DNA of 64,000 nucleotides from Sorex araneus (GCF_027595985.1 NC_073308.1:12926511-12990510); one strand, 5' to 3'; counted from the stretch's first letter, positions 10,020-22,287 are shown. Made by a program: numbers and translations. The notes: generated by a model from the letters alone, not told the origin.

Positions 10020-11974
10020 AGCTGCATTTTCTTGTTGGAATAAAAATATTTGAGAATCATTCGAAGGCTCATCTGTAGTCAAGTCCTCCTGAGAGACTGA
10101 ATGTTGCGGTGGGGTCTCTTTCTGGGTTACAGATCTGGTTGTTGCAGTAGTCTGTAGAGGACGAGCTGAGACCGGATCCTGAGCAAATGGTTTAATCTCA
10201 GGGTGCTCTAGTGAGTTTTTTGGGATCTCCTGAGAGACTGCATAAGTGTTCACCTCAGGAAGATCTGGAGTCTGAGCAATGGCCTCTTGTTGACCTGGCG
10301 TAGCTTCAATCTTTTCAAGGCTGACTGCAGGGTGATCAGAGTCTTCCTCATGGACCCCGAACCTAGAGAAAGTGTCATTTTAGATAACACTGGTTGTGGT
10401 TGCTGAGCTTCACCGAGATCTAGAGGTGACGCTGTGACATTCTGATGTACAGATTTAGCTACAGGATCCATAGTTAACTCTGTAGACAGATCTACACTTT
10501 GTGCACCTTGGAGCCTCACTGTCAGCTTGGATTCTTAAGTGGGCCCTCCTGCTGAATTTGAGAAGACTGAAGTCCTTCAGACTGTGTCGGGACTTCCTGA
10601 TTGACTGAAGAAAGTATGAAATGATTCCCTCCTCATTTCAGAGGGAGTTGAATACAGATCTGGGCCATCTTGTTGCAGTGCCAAAAGTCCCAGCTTTCCT
10701 GTGGAAACCAGAGAGTTGGCTGGGGTCTCTCACTGGGGTGGTGAAGTTGTGCTAACCCTCTGAGCCTCAGATTTAACTTTGGGCAATGTCAGAGGCAGAG
10801 GTTGATCCCGACTCACAACAGAATCTGTTGACACATCAGGTTCTGGAGGATAAGTTATTTCATTACAGAGCCCTAGATTTTGATTTGTGGTTCCCTTTTT
10901 GGGTAAGGGGGCGGGGCCTCATTCGGGGTTAAAGATTCCATATTATAAAGAGGGGCTGAGTGTGTTGTAGCCTGCTGCCCACGTGGAGAATGCCCTGCTA
11001 CTGTACTGGGGTGCACTGTTACGGCAACAACCACGTTGGCAGGTTCACTCACGACACTGGGGATGTGTGAAGGTGAAGCGTGAGGGGGTCTTGGTGAAAC
11101 TGTCATCTTCTGATTCTCCAGAGTCTGGCTTGGGAATGCTTCGTAAGTCTGAGCTGGAGAGTTTGGAGTTTTAGGAGAGGTGCCTGGCTGAGTCGAAGAA
11201 ATGACTACCTCAAGATGTTCAGGAATCTTAAGCATGACGTCCTGCTGGGTTGCGGAAGATAAACCAGTTTTAGTGGTCTCAGACTTGTTACTTTCAGGTT
11301 TCTTACGATGAGCCTTATACCTCTTTGCAGTCTGAGGTAGCAACTGATAACTTTTGGAAATTTTAGGTGCTGATAAAGAAAACTTGGATGACAGGGAGCC
11401 AGTTCCAGATAGAGGGTGGAGCAGATCCCCTTGAGTGGTTATGAAGGTAATCATGAAGGTTCTCTACAGGCTGGGACGATTCTTGCTCCATAGTAGAAAA
11501 GCTTTTCTCTGGGTGCTCTGGTCCTTGAGTCTGCACTTCATGTAGGACAGAAGGTTCCCCGAGCACTGTGAGGTCGGTGCTTTCATATGATGAAAATGTA
11601 GTCTTTGTCCTGGCTCAAAACTTGGCTCAGAACCTGATGCCCATCAGGTACAGAACTCAGCTCCGCATATCCCATGTGTGGGATAGCTTCTTGTTCCCTG
11701 AAGGCTCACTTGTCGGTGAGCCTCTAGATGCTCCATGAGGAATGGAGTCAGGGATCAGAGACGCCTTTACCTGCACTGTCAGGGAATCCTCCAGATAACC
11801 GTGAAAACCTGATGTGCTGCTTCTAAGGTTCTCTTGAACAAGCTCCCTTTCTACCTCAGGGCTCAAATCTTGTCCCTGTACACCAGAATTTAATCTGTGG
11901 GGACTCTGGGTGGGAGAAATGGTAACTGTATCAGGGCAGGGAATATCCAAGGCAGTGCAGAATTGAAGGGAAGC

Positions 11975-12590
11975 TATACTAAGCTATAATAAGCTATACT
12001 AAGATTATTCAGGGTGCCTCAGAACCCTATGCAGACTTCACAGGGAGGTTGATGGAAGCCATAGAAAAGCAGGTGAAGGGTAAGGAAACTCAGGAGCTTC
12101 TGTCAAAAGAACTGGCCTTTGAAGATGCTAATGAGGATTGCCAGGCCGTGCTGTGCCCCATTAAGGAGGAGGAGGAGGACATTATGGGGTACTTTAAGGC
12201 ATGTGGGAATGTTGGTTCTATCAAGCACCAGGCACCTATGAATGCTGTTGAGGCCTATGCCATACAGAGGACAGATCAGGGCAAATGTTTTAATTGTGGG
12301 AGATCAGGCCACTTCCATAAGGACTGCAGGGCACCTCCAAACAGTGCCACTGTGAGAACACCACCTGGACCTCGTCCATGATGTTGTAAGGGAAAACATC
12401 CATTGGGCCAGAGATTGTCCCTCCCATCTTGGCGTGGCTGGTGACCCCAATTCGGGAAACTTACAGTGGGGCCGGCCCCAGGCCCCACAAAATCAGGGGA
12501 CATTCCCAGCTCTAGACATTCCCTTCTCTACAACGTGTAGCATCAAAGTTCCAGGAAGTAGATTCACTGCAGGGCCTCCTCTTAGCCTAG
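11975..12590 (+). pseudogene. gag: Retroviral gag capsid-nucleocapsid fragment inside the LRRC37 exon copy
   Basis: Plus-strand frame with the capsid major homology region (IIQGASEPYADF..RL) at about 12005-12055. It continues through the capsid C-terminal domain and ends with a zinc knuckle of the form C-X2-C-X4-H-X4-C (CFNCGRSGHFHKDC, about 12290-12331). A stop follows shortly after, and a second knuckle is recognisable only as a degraded Cys/His trace. The pattern is that of betaretroviral (ERVK-like) gag. No LTR, matrix, protease or pol is attached. LRRC37 exon-1 coding resumes on the opposite strand on both sides. Left boundary is approximate, with 'aagctata' repeats at 11973-12002. Confidence 0.8.
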
Positions 12591-13573
12591 AGATTGTTTA
12601 TTCTCTTCAAGGCTCTCTGCAGTGTGAATTAGATTTAGGGTTTCTGGCTGGCTTGATGTTTCACCCTCATTGGTGACTCTTGGAGTTCTGGTAATCTGCA
12701 GATAGGCAGGTTTGATGGTGACAGAAGATATATTTGAAAGATGGGCTTCTTTCTGGATTGCAGACAGCTCATTCTTTGGATGCTGCAGTAAAGACTGCAC
12801 TACCAGTTTCAGGCATGACTCTGAAGGCTGAGCTTCCACCTCCTGAGGCACTGGAGATCCCCCTTCCTCAGCAGCCAATGTAGGCTGAACTAAGGTTTTT
12901 GGCAGGACTGAAGCAGTATGACCCTCTTCAGGGGTACTGGACAGCAAATCTGAGTCCTGAACTAAAGAGGGTTTTGTTTCTAGGAGATACTGGAAGTGCA
13001 GCTGGGGTATGTTGTGTGCTTGCTGAAACTTCAGCTTCCAGGGCCTTAAAGGGAAGCTGTTCTATCTTTTCAGAGGGTTCTGGATGCTGGGACTGGGGTG
13101 AAAAGGATTCAATCTTGTGAGGGATCTGTGGATGTTGCTCTGAACCTCCCAGTACATCCAAAGTTTCACTCTACTCAGGATAAGATATCCATACCAGAAT
13201 CTAAATAATCATTCTGCATTTGCTGTGGCAGACGATGGGGTCTCTTAGATTTTCTGGGAGTTCCAACAATTTTAGCGGCATGGTGACGGCCAACTAGACC
13301 CTCCCTCCTGTTTTCAGGAGAAATAATGAAGTTTAGTACTTTTGGAATCTGTGCACTAGAGGTGGAGCAGGCATTTCAAATGTCTGGTCTTCAGGTTGTT
13401 CTAGATCTACAGTTGGAATTGTGCTTGTCCCTCTAGGAGACAAATCTAGAGGTGGACTCTGATCCTGAGTCCATCTTATCATTGGATCAACTGGGAGCCT
13501 CTGATGTGTTGCCAGCTTGTCATTCAAACCCTGGTGTGGAATGGCAAATCGATGGGATGTAGAGGGTAATTCT

Positions 13574-13766
13574 GGGTTTTTGTTTTTGTTGTTGTTTTGC
13601 TTTTTGGGTCATACCCAGCGATACACAGGGGTCACTCCTGGCTCTACACTCAGAAATCACCCCTGGCGGTGCTCAGGGGACCATATGGGATGCTGGGAAT
13701 CGAACCTGGGTCGGTCGTGTGCAAGGCAAACGCCCTACCCGCTGTGCTATCGCTCCAGCCCCCTAC
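13574..13766 (-). mobile_element. SINE in LRRC37 exon-1 copy, perfect 13-bp target duplication
   Basis: Antisense short-subtype SINE flanked by AGAGGGTAATTCT at 13561-13573 and 13767-13779. The perfect duplication suggests a recent insertion. Confidence 0.95.
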
Positions 13767-14289
13767 AGAGGGTAATTCTTTACCTGAATCTTCATCCAGG
13801 GTGGGAATGAAACTCTTAAACTTCTGTGGCGGTAACAACATCCGGGGAACAGTTGAGGTGAAATGGTGATGAAAAAACCCGGACTTGGTCTGGAGTTGAA
13901 GGGCATGAGGCAATTCAGGTGCAAGAACATGGGAAGGTGAAATCCAGGGCTTGGAGGGCCCTGAGGGGTTGGGTATCAGCAGGACTGGGTGCAGGACCTG
14001 CTTCGGGATCAGAGGTCCCTGCATCAGCAACCACATTGGTCGCCACATGAGGAGACATGAGACATAGGACATATAGCTGTTGCCAATGATGTAGGCAGGT
14101 AGATAGGGAAAATCCCTGGGCAATGAAAATTTAGATTTAACAGTTAAGCTGACAGGGCTTAACTTTGCCCTGGGGACTGCTCCTTCCTTTCTCAGTATAT
14201 CAGTTTTCTCCCTGCCATTTTTGAAGAGTTAGATCGATCAATCAACTACAGACGTGTGCACATGTAGTGGTGTTTTTTTAGTCAGTTCA

Positions 14290-14291
<2 letters not shown>

Positions 14292-14320
<29 letters not shown>
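14292..14320 (+). repeat. (TGTC)n microsatellite
   Basis: About seven TGTC units. Confidence 0.9.
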
Positions 14321-14321
<1 letters not shown>

Positions 14322-16689
14322 ATGTTGTATACTCGAGTGTTGGAGCCAGAGTGAAAATCAGTAGTAAAAATTAGACCTGGGGAAGCAGGATCACCACAAG
14401 AGATCAAAGTGATATGCAGTCCAGCAATTTAAAGGGTCGAGGTGCTTTTTGGAACTTGTTAGACCAGGTTTAAACAAAGATTTCTTATGAGAATGTTGAG
14501 CCTACAGAGAAAGCAAAATTCTCAATCTAGATTTCTTATTGTAAGAAATGGCTATTAAAAGTTGTAATTCTTCTGAACTTCAGAATCTGTACTATCTAGG
14601 AAGAGCTGCGGAAGTAATACTAAAACTAAAGTGAAATAAAAGTTCAGAGGATGCAAGGCTTTATCTTACAAGCCTCAGCCAATCTTAATGAGGAATTTAG
14701 CTGTTTTACAAGTAACAGAGGTACAGAAGCTATCAAAATTAAGTTTTCTTATGTTTCCATAAACATTGACAGTCCAAGTGTTTTTTCTATGCTATATCAA
14801 AGTTTGGTTAAAAACAAAAAACAAAAAACAAAAAAACAAAGGGTTCTTTCTGTGTCTGAAAGCATGTTTGTATTGTGGAATTGTTAAAGTTAGAAAGTTC
14901 ATGATTTGAAATAACTAAGGTACAAGAACTATTGAACTTAAGCCAAAGAAGGTATACTCATGTTTCATAAAAATTGATGGTTTTAAAAAAATCGATGGTC
15001 TTATGCTATTGTGTCAATGTACATATGCATCTGCATTGGATTATTAGAATGTGAGCTGAAATAATTGTGGAAAAACAGGTTCAAAGAGTAATGGTTTAGT
15101 TAAAATATGAGTTTCTAGAGGTATGAATTTGGTTGCAAAACTTATCCTACTGTATTTTATTTGATCTCTGAGATTTTTGGTAACTAAACTTTCTAGAGAT
15201 ACTTAGCAAAGAATTATAATAGATTAATCTCAGGTGTCAGTCTGATAGTCTGAAGCCATAGCATTGCGCCTAGGTTAAAGCTTGAGATAAGAATGGAGAT
15301 TTTTGTGGAAAATGTGGGAACTTTTACTGACTATTGTTAATCAGACTGGCTGTTAATCAGTCTGTCCAGTACATAAAAATGCATGTTATTATTCTGATAA
15401 CTTTATTCCATGCAAAGTTTTGTCACCAGGTATCAACTTGACCTTCAGAGACCTTCATACACAAGTGTGAAATCTTGTTCTAGTACCTTTTTGGTAGAAT
15501 CTATGAAGACGATATTGGATGGATTATCTGGACTCCTATTACAGTGCTCTTAGGGAATAGAATTCTTCAAAAGTTGCAGGAAATCAAAGTTTTTTCAAAT
15601 GTGATTAAATGGTTTAGACATGTTTTACTCTACACTGGACTTCTGGTACAGTGCTCTTATTAATGGGAAGTCAAGGTTTTCGACATGGGATTGAATGGGT
15701 TAAATATGATGTTAAATTGTATACTTTATCTCTACAGATTTTAGCTTCTTTGACTAGAACCCACAACAAATGGGTGTATTGCATCTCATTGTGAGTAAAG
15801 TGAAATGTTTGCTTTTCTCTTCTTTTGTACCTTCAGTATGTTTTTGATGCTTCATGGCACTATGTTGGTTTGCATAAATCCAAATAAAAGTCTTTCCTCT
15901 CTGTAATAGGGTCTACCCCTCTGCAGACAGGAAAATCAGTTATGGGACCCCAAAGCCCTCTTTCAGGGAAACAGTCAAGGGATTGGTCTAAATGACAGGA
16001 GCAGGTATTTAACAGGTACTGTTTCAAGGACTCTACAAACCTCAGGGAGACCCTAGAGGCCGGCTGGCTCAAAGAAAGAATGGAAATCACCACTGCTATG
16101 GAGAATGAGGAATCCGGAAATCTGTGTGACTGACACAGCCTGGGCCTACTCTTAGCATCAAGAAAAACCCTGGAGACCAGGATCTCTCCCAGCCCTGAAG
16201 AAGGAGGGGATGGACTCCTTTCTGCCAGGATGCCTCTATGGAAAATGAGGCCCAAGGCCACCTCCAGTTCAACCTGAAGACTTGAGGCCATCCAGTTCAT
16301 CGTGGGACAGGTCAGGCCTGGGTAACTCTGACGTGACACATAAGATTAATGCCATTATTGGTGTTTCCTGTCTTTAGCCAACCCCCAGGACTTCTCAGTA
16401 AATAACTGGGGTACCCCAAATGGAGAGTTCTCCAATCTTGCTGTATTTATGCAAAGGAACAAGTCAGATTTGTTAAGCCATTAGGCAAATTTTAAAATGA
16501 GGGTGGAGAGAAAACCATGTTTCTGTAACTTGCTTTTTAAAGAATCAGATTCAAATTCTACAGAGTGATCTAGTAAATGTATTCTAATCTTGATCTAAAA
16601 GGTATCCCCTTTGGGTAATTCAGGTAAAATGTGTTTTACCAACTGTAAAGTAAGCAGCCTAGTCTTTGGGACTCAGTGTTGAACAAGCT

Positions 16690-17600
16690 GTCACTAGTCT
16701 GACCAGGGTATTGGAAGCCAGAGCTTTAGTAAGGGGAACCTCAGCTCAAAGTGCAGAATTAATTGATTTCCCCCAACTTGTCAATTGGCTATAGTGCCAA
16801 GAGTGGACATCTAAACTGGTTCTAAGTATTCAATTTTAGTTCTATGAACACAGTCATTTGGAGAGAACTAGAATTTTTTTTAACAGCTCTTAATTCTCGT
16901 CCATCATGGGATTAATACCCCATCCAGAGAATACTCATATAAGATACTCTGCAAAAGAGGAACAATAGGCATTGGAACAAGGTTTTCAAAAGGAAATTGA
17001 CAGATAAAGGGTTACACTAAGCTTCCAACATGGGAAGAGATTGCTTTAATAACACTGGTGAAAGCCTTCATTCATGGGGAGGAACTCAGAACTGTGCTTT
17101 CTGTGCCATTACTGAACCTAGTGGAAAACCTGGGCCTCCTTTCCTAACACTTGTTCAGCGTCAAGGAACTTACCAAGGAGAGGATTGGCAGCTTGACATG
17201 CAAATGATCAAACGCTCATATTCAAGGTATAAATATCTACTGATTCCAGTTGATAGCTTCAGTGTATGGGTAGCTTTTCAAATCTGAGAAGTAGCTTGGT
17301 GTTTCTATGCCACTAGAAAAATCTGGATATAAGCCATTTTCTATCAACCATGGGTGAAGCAGTTATTCCTTTCCATTGTTTTTATGACAGAAATAGGTAT
17401 GGCATTATATTGCTTTGGTTTCTGTTGCTTTAACTCTTAATGTTTCCTAAGACAGCAAACTATTCTGTCCTTACTAGGTCAGAAAGGACCTTCCACATCT
17501 CCAGGGTCTAATCATTTCAAAGTGCCATCCCTCAGTCTAATTGATCTGATCTTGTCTTTCAGATAACTTCAGGAACCCAACCAGTTCATTGCCTGGGGCC
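16690..17600 (+). pseudogene. pol: ERV1 pol relic: RNase H end and integrase
   Basis: Near 16710-16760 an interrupted frame reads EARALVRGTSAQSAEL, the gammaretroviral RNase H signature around GTSAQ.AEL. At 17095-17110 is a CAFC pair as in the integrase zinc-binding domain. At 17160-17285 the catalytic-core pattern QGEDWQLD...YKYLLIPVDSFSVWV is readable; the Asp of D.W.LD and of VD are kept. Many stops and frame changes interrupt it. Confidence 0.75.
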
Positions 17601-17751
17601 CACTAAAACTAAGGTAGCATGAGGTTTCACCCCTTGTGCAGGCAGGGCCAGCGCCCCTTTGTCAGCATGAAGCAGCTCCAGAAGATGGACCTTCAGCCAT
17701 TTTCCCTTAAAGATTTAAGGTGGTGAAATCTCTGAGGGGGGCGGGGGGATA

Positions 17752-18350
17752 TGATATAGGCAGGTAGATAGGGAAAAGCCCTGGGCAATGAAAATTTAGA
17801 TTTAACAGTCTCTGGGAAGGAGAATCTTAAGACTTGCAGATTCAAGAAAACAAAAGACCCAGAGGAAACCATCAGCAGACCCTGAGGATAATGGGCCCCT
17901 CCCCAGGAAGTTTCCCAAAGAAGGCCATCAGCACTCCCAACCTCCCTGGTAACCTTAGCAAGGAACTTTTACCTGGAAAGAAACCCCACGTGGGGGCAGG
18001 TTGAAGAAACCCTATAAGACACCTTGAACAAAGGAAGCTGCCTGAGCCCCTGTGCTGCTTGTGCCCACGTGGCCGAGCACATGTGTCGCCCAAGCACATG
18101 TGTTGCCCACATCTCCCCTCTTGAGATGTGTACTTTCATGCTTTCATACTTTTGTGTCTAAAGCTCGGTTATGTGTCGGGGCTTCCTCCACCCTTGGAGA
18201 AGACCCCGTTCTCTCTTGATCGCGTTACTCTTACCTGTCTCTCCCTTTCTTTTATCCCTTCCTCCTATCCTCAGAAATCTCTGAATAAAATCAATTTACT
18301 TCACTGCTTGTCTTCTCCTGAAATTCTTTACCGCAAGTGAGACAAGAACC
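17752..18350 (+). mobile_element. ERV1 3' LTR
   Basis: It starts TGATATAGGCAGG after a polypurine tract. It contains a TATA-like 'ccctataagac' (about 18010), a downstream C/T-rich leader, and the polyadenylation signal AATAAA (about 18284) in the R/U5 position. The length of about 600 bp suits a gammaretroviral LTR. The exact 3' end is unclear and no convincing target duplication was found. Confidence 0.65.
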
Positions 18351-18354
18351 AAGT

Positions 18355-19012
18355 AACCCTGGGTCCTGAGTGGTAGAGGCGGTTGGGGAGAAAGTGACCA
18401 TCGAGTCACCTGTGGGGCCCACAGACATCACCAGGACATGACACGTGGATTAACTGGAGAGACATAGTCCAAGCGACTAGGGCGCTGGCGTCCTGACCTG
18501 AGGCCAGCCATTATGGCAGCCTGGAGATGCATGCGCGCACACTTAGGCACTGCTTGACCTTAGCAACTGCAAGCCCCTCCCCCGAGCACCTTTATGCCCC
18601 CCTTAAGCAGCCTTTATTGGGTCCAGGCAGAGCCTGGTCCCTGTAAACAGCAGGAGCCAGGATTTCCTTCCTCCCTGGCAGGCACAAAAGATGTTCAATC
18701 AGGTCCTCTTCCCACCCCCTCCGCCCACCCCCAGCTTCCCCTCCCCACCCCTGCCAGCCAAACAGGACTGGGACTGCCAACTACTCTGGGCCTAGCCCCA
18801 TGGTGGAGGTGAGGAGGGGAAGGAACAGTGTGTCCCTGGGTGGGCACGCTGGCGAATTCAACAGTACTAGTCCACGTGTGGTGGTCTTGGTGCGTCCTCC
18901 TCACTACTGAAATCCGAGACACATTCTTCCTCCCCTTGGCCATCCTGCTTCCAAGAAAGCTAGCTGACCTGCAAAAGGAGCACTACTTAGGGTGGATGGG
19001 GATTCACAAATG
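18355..19012. other. GC-richer unique sequence, no recognised gene
   Basis: This would be the upstream flank of the LRRC37 exon-1 copy on the minus strand, displaced by the ERV1. It holds C-rich stretches at 18700-18760 but no recognisable exon. Confidence 0.4.
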
Positions 19013-19027
19013 TTCTCATTTCCTTTA

Positions 19028-19218
19028 TGGTTTTTTTTTGTTTTTTTTTTTTTGCTTTTTGGGTCACACCCGGCGATGCACAGGGGTTACTCCTGGGTCA
19101 TGCACTCAGGAATTACTCCTGGTGGTGCTCTGGGGACCATATGGGATGCTGGAAATCGAACCCGGGTTGGCCAGGTGCAAGGCAAATGCCCTACCCGCTG
19201 TGCTATTGCTCCAGCCCC
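19028..19218 (-). mobile_element. SINE with perfect 15-bp target duplication
   Basis: Antisense short-subtype SINE flanked by TTCTCATTTCCTTTA at 19013-19027 and 19219-19233. Confidence 0.95.
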
Positions 19219-19794
19219 TTCTCATTTCCTTTAAACTCTCAGTATCTCTGATTATTTATCAGTCTCCGAGAAGGGGATAGCATGGAATCAATGACCCAAA
19301 ATTTTCTGAAGGAAAGATCTGGGGCCATAAACAGTTTATTCTGGGAGACCGACCTTAAACTGAATGAACACTCATATACACTCCTTTACACAGACCTGGG
19401 GAAAGTCCCCCTGTCTTGCATGGAGCTCAACATTAACCATAGAGAAAAAGTAGCAAGCCCTTTCTAGAGGGCTGCCTGCTTTCTAGCACTCCTAGAGAGA
19501 CCACTGAAGACCCTAACATCAGAATGTAACAAGACTCTCTTGCCATACTGTGACTAGCACCCAATTTACTTTCTTCACAGTCCTTCTCATCATTTTCAGT
19601 TCTCATTATCTCACACTTCTAGAATATAAATTCAGTGAGAAGGGGCTTCCTCCCAGTGTCTAATTGAGTAGAGAGCTTTGAATGGAGTTGGTTCCAAGAG
19701 TGGCCTCATTTAGGGATGGATGTTAGTTTTCTGAAATCTTTGGCATTAGTACTAAATGTCTTCTCACGTTTCACAGTAAGGTGGACGTTTTTTG

Positions 19795-20800
19795 TTTGTT
19801 TGGGGGCCACACCTGGAGGTGTTTGAGGTTGCTCCTGGCAGTGCTCCGGAGGCCATGCAGTGGCAGGTATCAAACCCAGGTCTCCCTCACGCACAGTCCA
19901 TGCTCTAGCCTGATGAACTGTGTCTCAGGCCCCTAAGCTAGTCTTGTTAAGACTCCATTGTAGGTGTTTGAATTTTCTTGATGAGTTTGATTTAACTATT
20001 TTAAAAATTATTGTTCAAAACTAGGTCAATAGTTCAAACAATTGAGCCCTTCAGTAAGCTCCTCAAAAGTCCTATCTTCCACAGCTATTTGACCACTTTC
20101 TGAAATAGAGTTAACAGAGATCAATTCAAAATAATTGTCTAAAATGACCTTTCTCTGAAGGTAGTACTCAATGATATTAGGTGTGTTCTTCCTTTATACA
20201 TCAAATAATTTTATTTATTTTTTGCTTTTTCGGTCATGCCCAGCGATGCACAGGGGTTATCCAGTCTCATGAACTCAGGAATTACTCTTGATGGTGCTTG
20301 GAGGACCATACGGGATGCTGGAAATCTAACCTGGGTGGCCGAGTGCAAGGCAAACACCCTACCCGCTGTGCTATCGCTACAGCGACAACCCCCCCCCCCC
20401 AATAATTTTATTTTGAAAGCATAAAATAAGAGCATTTTCCTTTTCAATGCAGACATTAAGTTTGGTTCTTTTTGTTTCTCTGTTTTGGGCCAGACTCAAT
20501 GGTGTTCAAGAATTTTACCCACTTAGAACTTGGGAGTCACTCCTGGCAATGCTGTGCTGAGCTGGAACTGAAACTATGCATCCTGCATGCCAAGAGTGTA
20601 CTCAGTCTTCTGAGCTATCTCTCCCACCCACTGCTTCTTTTACTTCTTTTATATTTTGGGTGTAGGGATCATATCCTCTGGTACTCAGGGGCTATTTCTG
20701 GCTCTGTGCTCCCTGGTGGTGCTAGAGGGGACCACATGCTGTGCCAGGGATATGCAAGGCAGGTACCTTGGCTCCAGTACCATCTTCTTAAGCCCCGAAT
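19795..20800 (-). mobile_element. Cluster of antisense SINE copies
   Basis: A well-kept copy lies at 20213-20390 ('gatgcacaggggttat' to 'gtgctatcgctacag', next to a C homopolymer). Decayed copies lie at about 19795-19935, 20465-20640 and 20645-20800. Sequence from 19235 to 19790 shows no feature. Confidence 0.75.
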
Positions 20801-21029
20801 GGTTCTTAAAGGTTCTTATAGTTGATAGAAATTTTACTAGATGACCAACGAAGTCACTTTTACTAGAAGAACTGCCTAGACTACAAGGCTGAAGTCAACC
20901 CAGGGTCAACTCGTGTAACAATATAAGATCTCTGACAACTTAAAATTTCTAAGACTGCAGGTATATAGAGCAAGGAGAGCAATTCTGTTTGTGGATTCTC
21001 TACTGATTCTTCAGTTTCCTTCGAGGAAA

Positions 21030-21093
21030 AAATATATATAACATATATGTATATATATATATATATATATATGTATGCATGTATGTATGTATA

Positions 21094-21137
<44 letters not shown>

Positions 21138-21140
21138 CAC
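21030..21140 (+). repeat. (TA)n / (TATG)n tract
   Basis: Long alternating TA run with TATG interruptions. It forms the left edge of the duplicated segment that follows. Confidence 0.93.
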
Positions 21141-22063
21141 AACAGGCTCAACTGTTAACAATATGTCAGTAAGCTCTTACTGAAGGGCTTAATGGTCCCT
21201 GGGGGAAATACAACAATCTTCACATACTTTCTCTAAGGAAGCATTTTTGGAGCATTTTCAACAGTTGGAGCGATAGCACAGCGGTTGGGCGTTCACCTTT
21301 CACTCGGATGACCCGAGTTCGATTCCTCCGCCCCTCTCAGAGAGCCCAGCAAGCTACCAAGAGTATTGAGCCTGTGAGGCAGAGCCTGGCAAGCTACCCG
21401 TGCGTATTGGACATGCCAAAAACAGTAACAATAAGTCTCTCAATGAGAGACGTTACTGGTGCCCGCTCGAATAAATCGATGAGCAACGGGATTCAGAACA
21501 AACAATACAAAATAAATTCTTTTGTTCTGCTTTGGGGCTGGAGTTCGGGATCGGGATGGAAACATTCAAAATACCATGATAGGAAGGTGTAATGGTGGAG
21601 GTATTTAAATATTAAATGTAATAAAATATTGTGAATTACTCTATAAATTTAAAAAGAAAACAGGATCTTGAGAAAGGTTTGGTAGTGGCATAGATGAGCT
21701 GGTTTCTCCCTGAGATTCACTTACTAGAGTCTGTTCCAGTTCTTTTTCTAACAGCCCGGTTTTTTTGACTGTATACCCTAGGCCTAAGTGCCATAGATTC
21801 TGGGGGGAAAACATTTAATTAGTTTATTTCATTATCTAGATGAAGGTTTTGCTGGGATAACAGAAGATTACACATGATCTATACTTGAAAGATTACTTTG
21901 GAACAAAGAAGATTGTTGCCCCAAATAGGAGAAACACTGTTCCCATCCCCATGCCCCTAATCTTCGTGGTAGGAAGACAGCTCTCAAATTGTGAAGTTAA
22001 GGTTCTGTCAGAGTGATAGTATAGCAGGTAGAGCACTTGCCTTGCATGTAGCCAACCCAGGTT
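21140..22063 (+). repeat. Segmental duplication, copy A
   Basis: It aligns by eye almost continuously with 25496-26205, sharing 'aacaatatgtcagtaagctc', 'attcagaacaaacaatac', 'ccatagattctgggg' and 'gattacacatgatctatac'. The only large difference is a SINE present here at 21266-21488 and absent from copy B. The right breakpoint lies inside another SINE. Both copies include 'aaggtgtaatggtgg', which recurs elsewhere, so part of the unit is itself a dispersed repeat. Confidence 0.88.
21266..21488 (+). mobile_element. SINE present only in duplication copy A
   Basis: Longer-subtype SINE from 'ggagcgatagcacagcgg' to 'gatgagcaacggg'. It lacks the usual terminal ATGACAGTGACAGTGA. Copy B has the uninterrupted site 'cagttgattcagaac' at 25622-25636. 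No target duplication is evident. Confidence 0.9.
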
Positions 22064-22165
22064 TGATCTCCAGCATCCCACAGAGTCCTCTGAGCACCGT
22101 CAGGAGTGATTTCTGAGTGCTGAGCCAGGAGCATCATTAGGTGTCCCCAGCACGTCCACTTCCCC
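22009..22165 (+). mobile_element. SINE at the breakpoint of duplication copy A
   Basis: Short-subtype SINE. Similarity to copy B ends within it (B keeps only its first part, to about 26205). Confidence 0.8.
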
Positions 22166-22287
22166 CACCCCACCCCCAAAAATTCTGTTCGTTACTACCT
22201 AAGGTTTAAACAAGTATTGTTAAAAACATCTGCCTAAGGCTTTAGCAGTTTAGCAAGGAGAGGGCTGTTTCTGATGTATCTGAAAAT

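Larger units (their letters stand above)
8582..14087 (-). pseudogene. LRRC37: Broken LRRC37 exon 1 (N-terminal Pro/Thr-rich region to LRR start)
   Basis: On the minus strand this region follows the order of the long first exon of LRRC37A/B genes. A hydrophobic start lies near 14060-14000, then an 'NPSGPSKPWISPSHV' block and 'DEDSGKELP'. Many Pro/Glu/Thr repeats around PEHLE or PEHPE cores follow (near 9440, 10200, 11220 and 11530). The last segment is NICELFTC...LSCTGLSPEKW, the Cys-rich cap before the LRRs. The exon ends at a good donor (ACT|GTAAGA, 8582/8581). The frame changes at least eight times with many stops, and it is split by two SINEs and a retroviral fragment, so it cannot make a full protein. 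No LRR exons follow at lower coordinates. It is on the same strand as the intact gene at 43.7-64 kb and is best read as a tandem paralogue reduced to one exon. Confidence 0.85.
14088..18350 (+). mobile_element. Decayed ERV1 (gammaretrovirus-like) provirus
   Basis: The first 57-58 bases (14088-14144) and 17752-17809 are nearly identical and start TGATRTAGGCAGG, so both are the start of the same LTR. The left LTR breaks off after 58 bases and passes into interior sequence. Just before the right LTR is a G-rich polypurine stretch (about 17733-17748). Pol RNase H and integrase relics lie between. At 15530-15690 there is an imperfect tandem repeat around 'ctggac.cct..acagtgctctta'. The 14145-16600 part is AT-rich and I could not assign it to a gene. 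The right end is approximate. Confidence 0.65.

Noticed and set aside
14145..16600. Possible env or gag for the ERV1 between its broken 5' LTR and pol
   Set aside because: No motif could be read with confidence; only an imperfect tandem repeat near 15.5-15.7 kb is visible.
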